Shown here: piece after piece, positions 8,830-17,300 of the stretch
Layout: each line of letters starts with the position of its first letter
How positions within the stretch are numbered: position 1 is the stretch's first letter
From: Coneutiohabitans sp964457925
Lineage (GTDB): Bacteria; Zhuqueibacterota; Zhuqueibacteria; Zhuqueibacterales; Zhuqueibacteraceae
NCBI GenBank assembly: GCA_964457925.1
Contig: CAYWGH010000008.1
Coordinates: 124,001 to 188,000 of the forward strand
Direction of reading: 5' to 3'
Length of the DNA: 64,000 nucleotides
Notes under the pieces: model-generated
Database searches by the model: none
Told to the model about the DNA's origin: nothing
The model's input: only the letters and a program-made list of their open reading frames with translations
Made by a program: the position numbers and the translations under genes

Positions 8830-9510
8830 ATGCGAGCACGTTTACCTGTTGCCGCTCGCCGGTTGCCAAGTGGCTTTTGTATGGTCTTGGCGCTGGCACT
8901 TGTCGCCTGTATGGCTTCACCGACTGAACAACTCGTGCAAGCCGAGAAGTTGCTCAGTGGGCTGGAGTCCAAAGGCGCCGAACAGTACTTGACGTATGAA
9001 CTAGCGGAGGCCCGTCAAAAAATCGAAGAGGCGAAGAAGTTGATGCGCCAAGATCAGGCCGAGCTGGCGGGCGAGTATTTGTTTCGGGCCTATCAAAAGC
9101 TGGATAGTTGCAGCATCGTTTTCGTTCAGATGCAGCGGAAAGCGGAAGCCGCCAGCCGTGAAGGCATTACAAAGGTGACTTCTGAGCTGGCACGGTTGGA
9201 GCAGATAGTGGCGAATTTACCGCGCCAAACGTATGTCGACCAAAACCGGCACGATATTCACGTTTATCGTTTGCGTCGCTATCACAAAGACATTGCTACA
9301 TTGGTGTCACTGCTTCAAGTGCAAAACTTCCCGGAAGTTTTGCGGCGGATTTCCGATCTCGATGCGCAACTGCAAAAGACTCTGGTGAGCTTGACCAATT
9401 CCGTTCGGGTGACCACCACGCAGGTTCAAACCACAAGAAAGCAGGAGATAAAAGAGCAACCGCCAGAAAGGAAAATGAATAATCTGTACGCCAACTCTCC
9501 GACGCGTTAA
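8830..9510 (+). CDS. DUF4398-type lipoprotein
   Basis: This 226-residue protein has an N-terminal hydrophobic signal ending in a lipobox, ALVACM, with the lipidated Cys near residue 27. The mature N-terminus, QAEKLLSGLESKGAEQYLTY followed by ELAEARQKIEEAKKLM, is the pattern of DUF4398 lipoproteins: helical hairpins in the periplasm or on the outer membrane. The rest is helical, with heptad-like leucines to about residue 190, then a polar Thr/Gln/Lys tail. GGAGG lies eight bases before the ATG. Function is unknown; many relatives occur next to OmpA-like proteins, but none is adjacent here. Confidence 0.75.
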   Translation: MRARLPVAARRLPSGFCMVLALALVACMASPTEQLVQAEKLLSGLESKGAEQYLTYELAEARQKIEEAKKLMRQDQAELAGEYLFRAYQKLDSCSIVFVQMQRKAEAASREGITKVTSELARLEQIVANLPRQTYVDQNRHDIHVYRLRRYHKDIATLVSLLQVQNFPEVLRRISDLDAQLQKTLVSLTNSVRVTTTQVQTTRKQEIKEQPPERKMNNLYANSPTR

Positions 9511-9847
9511 TACGGTTGGCCGGATTTGATTTCAATTTTTTTCATTTTCAAAATACGACGCCTCATTTTTTTTCGGAGTAGCTGAGGCGGCAGGCGTTTT
9601 ATTTTCAAATCATCGATTAATCTCTCTTCGCCGCAAGCATTTACCCCAATTTTCCCCGCCATGGGCAGGGTAGGAATTCTTTTTTATTTTTGAAACAATA
9701 GCCTCTGACCCTTTTCCGGTATATATTTTTTTTGTACATTGCCGCGTTCCCAAAATAACCTTAATCGTCGAAATCATTTCCCAATACAGGCGGAAGACCC
9801 CGGCGGGTCTGTGCAGCATGCAATCGCAACGAGGAGGAGCAACCGTC
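9511..9847 (+). other. Intergenic region with candidate terminator and leader of the UDP-sugar pyrophosphorylase gene
   Basis: No gene is seen. The left part holds a candidate terminator at 9558-9597. The middle is AT-rich with TATATA near 9720 but no fitting -35 box. A small perfect hairpin (AGACCC/GGGTCT, loop CGGC) lies at 9795-9810, just before the ribosome binding site. Confidence 0.45.
9558..9597 (+). terminator. Candidate terminator after the DUF4398 lipoprotein
   Basis: ACGCCT at 9558-9563 can pair with AGGCGT at 9592-9597, followed by TTTTATTTTC. An alternative inner pairing (GCCTCA/TGAGGC) competes, so the call is tentative. Confidence 0.35.
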
Positions 9848-11269
9848 ATGATGTTACCGCCAGCAGAGGCCACGGCGCTGCTCGAAGCCGCAAAAGTAGC
9901 GGGGCAAGAACACCTTGTGCAGCACTGGCACAAGCTTTCCGCCGCCGGGCAGCAGCGATTGCTCCGGCAGATCGCCAGCATTGATTTTCAGCTGATCACT
10001 GACATCTATACCAACCTCCTCCGGGAGAACAAAACAGCGCATACCCATCTCACACTGGAACCGGCGGAGGTGATTTCGCTTGCGCATCAACGCGCTCACC
10101 CGCAGGAATGCGCGGCCATGCGGGCGGCGGGGGCAGATTTACTGCGACGCGGCCAGGTCGCGGCAGTGTTAGTAGCCGGCGGGCAGGGTTCGCGCCTGGG
10201 TTTCGAGGGCCCCAAGGGCGCATTTGTGTTCGGCACGCTCAGCGGCAAAAGTTTGTTTCAGTTGCATGCTGAAAAAATTCTCGCCACCTCCCGGCGCTAT
10301 CGCGCTGCCATACCGTGGTACATCATGACAAGTCGGGCCAATCACGAAGAGACAAAAGCTTTTTTCGCACAACATCGCTTCTTCGGACTGCCAGCCCATG
10401 ATGTTTTTTTCTTTCAACAAGGCATGATGCCGGCAATCGACGAAAACGGCAAGATCATTTTGGAGGCGCCGGACAGCATCTTCATGAACCCTGACGGCCA
10501 CGGCGGCGCCTTGCAAGCGCTGGCCAGAAGCGGCGCACTGGCAGATATGCAGCGCCGCGGAATTACCGAGATTTTTTACTTTCAAGTCGATAATGTGCTA
10601 TTGCACATTTGCGATCCCCTGTTCATCGGCTATCATGCGGCCGCACAAGCCGAGATGAGCGCGAAGGTGTGCGGCAAACGCGATCCCTATGAAAAAATCG
10701 GCGTCATCGGGAAGAAGGACGGGCGGCTGACGGTGATCGAATACAGCGACATGAGTGACGCGGACAAAGAAATGCGCAATCCCGATGGCAGTCTGAAATA
10801 CAACAGCGGCAGCATCGCCATTCACATGCTGCGCGTCGATTTTGTCGCGCGCCTGGTCGAAAGCCGGCAACATTTGCCCTGGCATATCGCGCACAAAAAA
10901 ATCCCGTTTATTAATGCGGCTGGAGAGCTGGTCAAGCCGGAACAACCCAACGGCTACAAATTCGAGACCTTCATCTTTGATGCGCTGGGCGAGGCCAGAG
11001 GCAGCGTTGTTCTTGAAGTCGCCCGGCAGGTCGAGTTCAGCCCCATTAAAAATGATAGCGGCGTGGACTCACCTGAAACCGCGCGCCGGGATTATTATAA
11101 GCTCTATGCCGGTTGGCTGGAACAATGCGGCATAAAAGTTCCGCGCGATGGCGGCGGCTGGCCAAAAATTAAAATTGAAATCAGTCCGCTATTTGCGCTG
11201 GAGGCGCAAGAATTGGCGAGAAAACTTCCCGCGGATTTCAAGCTGGAGGAAGAGGTGTACCTGTCTTAA
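9848..11269 (+). CDS. UDPGP-family UTP:sugar-1-phosphate uridylyltransferase (UDP-GlcNAc/UDP-sugar pyrophosphorylase type)
   Basis: The 473-residue protein belongs to the eukaryote-type UDP-sugar pyrophosphorylases (UAP1/UDPGP), which make UDP-N-acetylglucosamine or UDP-hexose from UTP and the sugar phosphate. The nucleotide-binding motif AGGQGSRLGFEGPKGAF is near residues 112-128. MNPDGHGGALQAL, the metal-binding FYFQVDNVL and KPEQPNGYKFETFIFD all follow in the family order. The start at 9848 is preceded by GAGGAGG. An upstream in-frame ATG at 9818 lacks a ribosome site. Substrate choice between GlcNAc-1-P and other sugars cannot be read from these motifs. The gene stands alone and converges on the giant secreted protein gene. 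Confidence 0.9.
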   Translation: MMLPPAEATALLEAAKVAGQEHLVQHWHKLSAAGQQRLLRQIASIDFQLITDIYTNLLRENKTAHTHLTLEPAEVISLAHQRAHPQECAAMRAAGADLLRRGQVAAVLVAGGQGSRLGFEGPKGAFVFGTLSGKSLFQLHAEKILATSRRYRAAIPWYIMTSRANHEETKAFFAQHRFFGLPAHDVFFFQQGMMPAIDENGKIILEAPDSIFMNPDGHGGALQALARSGALADMQRRGITEIFYFQVDNVLLHICDPLFIGYHAAAQAEMSAKVCGKRDPYEKIGVIGKKDGRLTVIEYSDMSDADKEMRNPDGSLKYNSGSIAIHMLRVDFVARLVESRQHLPWHIAHKKIPFINAAGELVKPEQPNGYKFETFIFDALGEARGSVVLEVARQVEFSPIKNDSGVDSPETARRDYYKLYAGWLEQCGIKVPRDGGGWPKIKIEISPLFALEAQELARKLPADFKLEEEVYLS

Positions 11270-11276
11270 AAAGCTT

Positions 11277-11310
11277 GCAGACTGTGTGAATCCAATTGCA
11301 CACAGTCTGC
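11277..11310. terminator. Bidirectional terminator hairpin between convergent genes
   Basis: A perfect 12-bp stem (GCAGACTGTGTG/CACACAGTCTGC) encloses a 10-base loop. On the minus strand it is followed by AAGCTTTTTAAG, so it serves the giant gene best. On the plus strand the U-run is missing but the stem follows the pyrophosphorylase stop by seven bases. Confidence 0.75.
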
Positions 11311-11328
11311 ATCAGAATGCTCACAAAA

Positions 11329-14300
11329 TCACTTCAACAAAACCATCCGCGTTGTTATCACCTCACGCTTGCCCGATTGCCCTTCAAAAATTAACCGCAA
11401 AAGATAAACGCCGCTACTCACCACCTGACCCGCATGATTGGCGCCCTGCCAGCGGATCACGTGATATCCCGCCGGGAAATAATCATCGTGCAGACGCATG
11501 ACTTCCTGACCTTGCAGATTGTAAATGCGCGCCTGCAAGCGCCCGTCCTCCGGCAAGGCGAGATTGATGCGGGTGTCAATGTTAAAAGGATTCGGGTAGT
11601 TTTGCGACAAAGCAAAACTGCCGGGCACATCCAGAGACAGCGATACCTGCCGTGGCTTGGCAAGATGATTCATCGCGATCACGCCGCTCGCGCTGCCGCC
11701 GGTGGAGATTGAAAAGTCATCCACCCGCAACACGCCTTTCGTGGAAGTCCGGTATCCGGCCAGCTCATAATAGAAATTATTAGCAAGCGTATATCCGGTC
11801 AAGCCGAAGAGTTCATTATAGGTGTTGTACCAGGTTGCGCCGTCGAGTGAAGCTTCAAAATGAATGCGCGTGTCATCGCAGCGCAGGCGCAGATAAACCT
11901 GGCCGTTAATGTTCAAGCTGCCGGTGACATCCACGCCGTTGACAGCGCCATTCTTTTTCCATTGTACGTACAACAAATACGGCCCGCTTGCTTGATTGCG
12001 ATAAACATAGAAACGATACCACGTCGCTTGATCATAGATGCCCGTCGTTGCTGATTGATTGAACGTCGGACTTATGCCGAGCGCGCCATCATCGTTCGGT
12101 TGTGTCACTTTCACCGTGATGGTGGTATTGCGCGCGGTAAACGCTTGCTTCGTGATTACCCAACCGCTTTCCCCGCCTTGCGAACGCAATTCGAGCTGGC
12201 CACTGACAACAGTAGTTTGATTGCCGGTATTTGTTCCGCGCGTCCATTTATTCGCATCGAGGCTGCCGTTGTTGAAATCATCGGCAAACAGCGCGCCGGC
12301 AGGCGTTGTGAACGTGAAATCTCCGCTCGTCGCGAGGTTGCCGGCCGCATCTTTGGATTTGACGCGATAATGATACGTTGTTCCGGCGGACAAGCCTGAA
12401 AGCATCACGCTGTGAGTGGTGACCAGATTTGCGTCCAGCGGCGTAGAAGAACCGTAACTGTTCGTCAGACCGTATTCCACCTGCGAATCGCCAGCTTCAT
12501 TCGTACTCCAATTTATCTGCACCGACGACGAGCTGACATTGCTCACGGCAACATTCGAAATCACCGGCGGCGTGAGGTCGGGCGCTGCAGTAGCGAACGT
12601 GAAATCTCCGCTTACCACCAGATTGCCTGCACGGTCTTTCGATTTCACGCGATAATGGTACGTCGTGTTAGCGGTCAAGCCGGAGAGGGCGACGCTGTGC
12701 GACGTCACCCGAACACTCTTCAGCGGCGAGGAAATGCCGTAATTCGTGGTCAGGCCGTATTCCACCTGCGAGTCGCTGATCTCACTCGTATTCCACAGAA
12801 TTTGCGCCGTGGCGCCGGTAAGATTGGCGGCGGCCACATTCGACACCACCGGCTTCGTCGTGTCTGCGGCCATGCCGTCAATCACAATCGTTTGGCGCGC
12901 TGAAACATTGGCGGCCGTGACTTGGGTGCCGTCAAGAAAAGTCACGACAACATCAACCGAATCCAGCACGCCGAGGCCAAAATGCAACACCGGATCATCT
13001 TGACCAAGATAACCAGCGCCGCTGCGGGCTTCGCGCCAGGTTACCAATGCGCCTCCTGCCTGGCCTGCGGGATAGATTCTCGTTTTTGCGCCAAACGCGC
13101 CCGCGACACCCTGCGGTGAAATCAAGCGGACTTTCAGCCAATTGCCGTCATTGAAATTATTGCGCACCAGCCAATTGCGCGAACGCTTGCAGCCTACGGC
13201 AAAATCCAAATCGCCGTCATTATCAATGTCGGCAAAGCCAATGGCGCGCGGATCATTTATGCCGGCAACCGGAATCGCCGGTCCGGCAACGAATGTTCCT
13301 GTGCCATTGTTAAGATAACAGATGTCATCGCCGGCAAACACCAGATCGAGATCGCCGTCGTTGTCAAGATCGGCAACGCCTGCCATGTAGCCGTCGGTGT
13401 TATCGAAGCTTCGATGGAAACGGAACGTGCCGTTGGCATTGCTCAGGTAAAGATAGCCGACGTTGTCGCTCGCCAGCAGCAGATCGAGGCGGCCGTCATT
13501 GTCAAGATCTGCCGTGGTAATGCCATCTCCGGCGCGATGGCTGATGCCGAGCACCGCAGGCGAAACCAAAATGAAGTTGCCCTGGCCGTCATTGCGCAGG
13601 ATGTTGAGATCGCCGGTGCGATTGGCGGCAATCATGTCAAGATCGCCGTCGCCGTCGTAATCCGTCGCAATTGCGCCCTGCCCGGCGCGCGCTTCGTAAA
13701 GGGCGCCGGAATTGATGGCGGTAAATTGCAGATCGCCGTCATTGCGATAAACTTCATTGCGATCCTCAGGCGCATCTGTCGTGCCCAGGTAGTCCGTCAC
13801 CGCAAACAAGTCAAGATCACCGTCGTTATCCATATCGAAAGCCGTCACGCTGCGGGTTTCCCATTCACGCAGCGGCAATCCGCTCGCATCGGTGACGTCG
13901 GTGAAAAAGCCGTTGCCGTTGTTGCGAAAAAGATTATTGATGCCGGAAATCCCGGTGGCGCCGCGCGTCGTGCCGTTGTACAAATCAAAATCGCCGTCAT
14001 AATCCAAATCGGCGAACAGCGCGCCGTGCGAGCCGCCGTCGAAATCTGCAATGCCACGCGCAGCGGCTTCACTCGCAAACACGTTGCCGCCGGTATTGCG
14101 GAAGAAAAGATCAACATCGGGACTTTCCAGAACATTGTACATGGTAATGTAAAGATCCGGCCGCGCATCATCGTCGACGTCGGCAAAAATAGCCGCATGG
14201 CCGCCGGTGTCATTCACACCGGCAGGGCCGCCCGTGCCTGCCACGAGAGTTATGTCGGTAAAGGTAAGCGCCGCTGCGCCCGTTTGAAACGTTTGATCGC

Positions 14301-17300
14301 CGCTGACGGCGAGATTGCCGCTCGCGTCTTGCGAGAGTACGCGATAATGATACGTTGTGTTTTTTGCCAAGCCGGAAAGCGCAACACTGTGCGCCGTTAC
14401 CAGCGCGGGATGGAGCGGCGACGTGGAACCGTACGCGGTTGTCAAGCCATATTCCACCCGGGAATCGCTGGCTTCATTGGTGTTCCAGGTGATGACGGCA
14501 TCCGTGGCAGTAACATTGCCCGCAGCAATATTGGAGATCACCGGCGGCGTGACATCCTCGACATCCGGCTCCGTCGAAATGACGGCAAAATCATCAACCA
14601 CCCATTCGCCGTTGGTGGAAGAACGATAGCCCGACAACTCGAACGCAAATTGGCTGTCAAGCGAGTACCCGGTCAATGCAAAAATCTCGCTGTAAGCCGT
14701 AATCCAACTCGCGTTATCGTAGGAGTATTCAAAATAAATCGAATCGGCGCTGGTCCGCATGCGCAGATAAAAATTGGTGTTGAAAGCGGCATTTGTGGCA
14801 ACATCGCGGCCCTCAACGATATTATTCTTGCGCCACTGCACATAAAGCTTGTAAGGGCCGGAACTGCTGCTGCGATAGTTATAAAAACGATACCAACTCG
14901 GCTCATTGTAAAAACCGTTGAGCGCGGAACGCGTAACGGTGGCAGACATGCCGAGCGCACCGTCATTATTGGGCTGCACGATTTTGATCTGCACAATCTT
15001 GTTGCGCCCGGAAAATTTATCGCGCGTGTAGATCCAGCCGCTGTTGGCCCCGCTGGAACGCAGGCGCAGCGCATTGTTCACAATCGCGGTTTGATTGCCG
15101 CTGTGACTGCCGAGCAGCCATTTGGTGGTATCGAGCGTCGCGGCGTTGAAATCATCTTCCAAAACCACCCGCGAAGTGGCAAATGTGAAATCATTGCTTA
15201 TACCCAGATTTGCGCTGGCGTCGCGCGATTTGACGCGATAATGATAAGTTTTCCCCGGCAATAATCCGGACAACAAGATCGAGTGATTCGTAGCCAGGCT
15301 GTTCGACAACGCCGAGCTTTGGCCGTAACTAACGCTCAAACCGTAATCGACCTGACCATCGCCCGGTTCATCCGTCAACCAGGTGATGCGCGCCGAACTT
15401 CCGGTAATGTTGCTGGCCGCCACATTCGTGATCACCGGCGGCGTGACATCATTGGCAGGCGTTGCAAAGGTAAAATCGCCGCTCACGGCTAGATTGCCCG
15501 CCGCATCTTTGGAACGTACGCGATAATGATATGTCGTTCCCGCCGTCAAGTTTGAAAGCGTTACGCTATGGCTGGCGACAAGATTCGTATTCAATTCTGA
15601 AAGCGCGCCATAAGCACTCGTTAAGCCGTATTCAACCTGGGAATCGCTTGCTTCATTCGTGCTCCACGTAATTTTTGCAGACGCCGTCGTGAGTTCTCCG
15701 GCGTTAACCGTCGTGATCACCGGCGCGGTGGTGTCTGCCGCCGGGCTGGCAGTCGTAAATGTTGCATCTGACGAAACCGAAGCGTTGCCGTTTGCATCTT
15801 GCGCACGCGCACGATAATGATAAGTCATTGCCGGCTGCAAACCCGCCAGCGTAATCGCGTGGGTATTCGTCAACAGCCCGTCATGCCAGCGAAAATCAAA
15901 CTCGGTGTTGACATAAGCCGACCACCACTGTTCGGACATGACTTCATAACCAGCATCATTGGGATGCAAGTTGTCCGCCATCCAATCTGATTGCCAGTTG
16001 GGATTGGCCAGGAACGCCGCGTGATTATCGACAAGATAAATGCGATAGCCGCTATTGGCGCGGGCATTCACCAGCGCGGGAAGCTGTACGTTCACCGCGA
16101 CACTGATCGTTTCGCGCGCATCGGTGCGCGGAATCAGAGTCGAGAGATAAATCTTGGTATTGGCATTGTATTGAAAAATGGCATCCACAATCGCGGTGAT
16201 CTCGGACACCACCAAATCCGCGCTGTTGCCGCCGCTGATGTCGTTGGTGCCGATGTGCAGCAGAACCGCTTGCGGCTGCGCTTGCGCCAGAAACGCGTTG
16301 AGGCTTCCCAAGATTTGATTGGCAGACCAGCCCGGGTGGCCTTCGTGATCCGTGTCCGGCAGTCCGGCGCCGTATTGCAGGCTGCCGACAAAATCAAAGC
16401 GGCTGCCGAAATTTGCCAGCCGGTGGTACAAAAACGCGCGATAACCTGATTCGTTGGTGCTGCCCACGCCTTCGGTGATGCTGTCGCCCAGCGGCATCAG
16501 GCGAATCACGCCGTGCGGTTGCGTGTCATATTCGATCGTGCCCAGGGTGTTGCGATCAGTAGTAAAACTCACCTGCGCTGTCGTCTGCGTAATGTCGGAC
16601 ACCGCCACGTTCGAGATCACCGGCAATTCCGGCGCGCCGCTCAGGGTTGTAAAGGTGAAATCACTGCTGGTTGCGAGATTGCCTGCGGCATCCCGCGATT
16701 TTACGCGATAATGATATGTCGCGCCGGAAGTCAGGCCGGAGAGCACAATGCTATGTGCCGTCAGGAAACTGGCATGCAACGGTGAGGACGCGCCATAAGC
16801 TGCCGTCATCCCATACTCAACTTGCGCGTCGCTGGCTTCATCGGTATTCCAGGTTATGGTCGCGCTGGTTTGGGTAATGTTGCCGCTCGCGACATTCGAA
16901 ATGACCGGCGGCGTCAAATCCGGAGGCGGCGCTTGCAACGAATGGATGGAAAAATCATCGACCACCCATTCGCCTTTTACCAGCGTATTGTAAGCGGCCA
17001 ACTCGAACGCAAACAAATCATCCAGTGTGTATCCCGGCAGCGCAAACGTCTCCGAGTATGCCGTCGTCCAGAGCGCGTTGTCGAAAGAATATTCGAAATA
17101 AATCACGTTCCCGCTGGTGCGCAGGCGCAAATAAAAATTGCTGGTGAAGGTGACGCCGGCGGCGACATCGAGGCCGCCGACTGCCCCGTTTTTCCGCCAT
17201 TGCACAAACAGCTTGAATGGCTGGCTGTTGCTGTCGCGATAATTGTAGAACCGATACCAGTTCGATTCGCTGTAGAAGCCATTTATCGCGGCGGTTGTTG

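Noticed and set aside
13414..15264. Long plus-strand open frame of over 600 codons
   Set aside because: It is antisense to the FG-GAP and FN3 repeats of the giant gene; its composition (Ile/Ala/Arg runs) mirrors the repeated coding strand and no known domain is seen.
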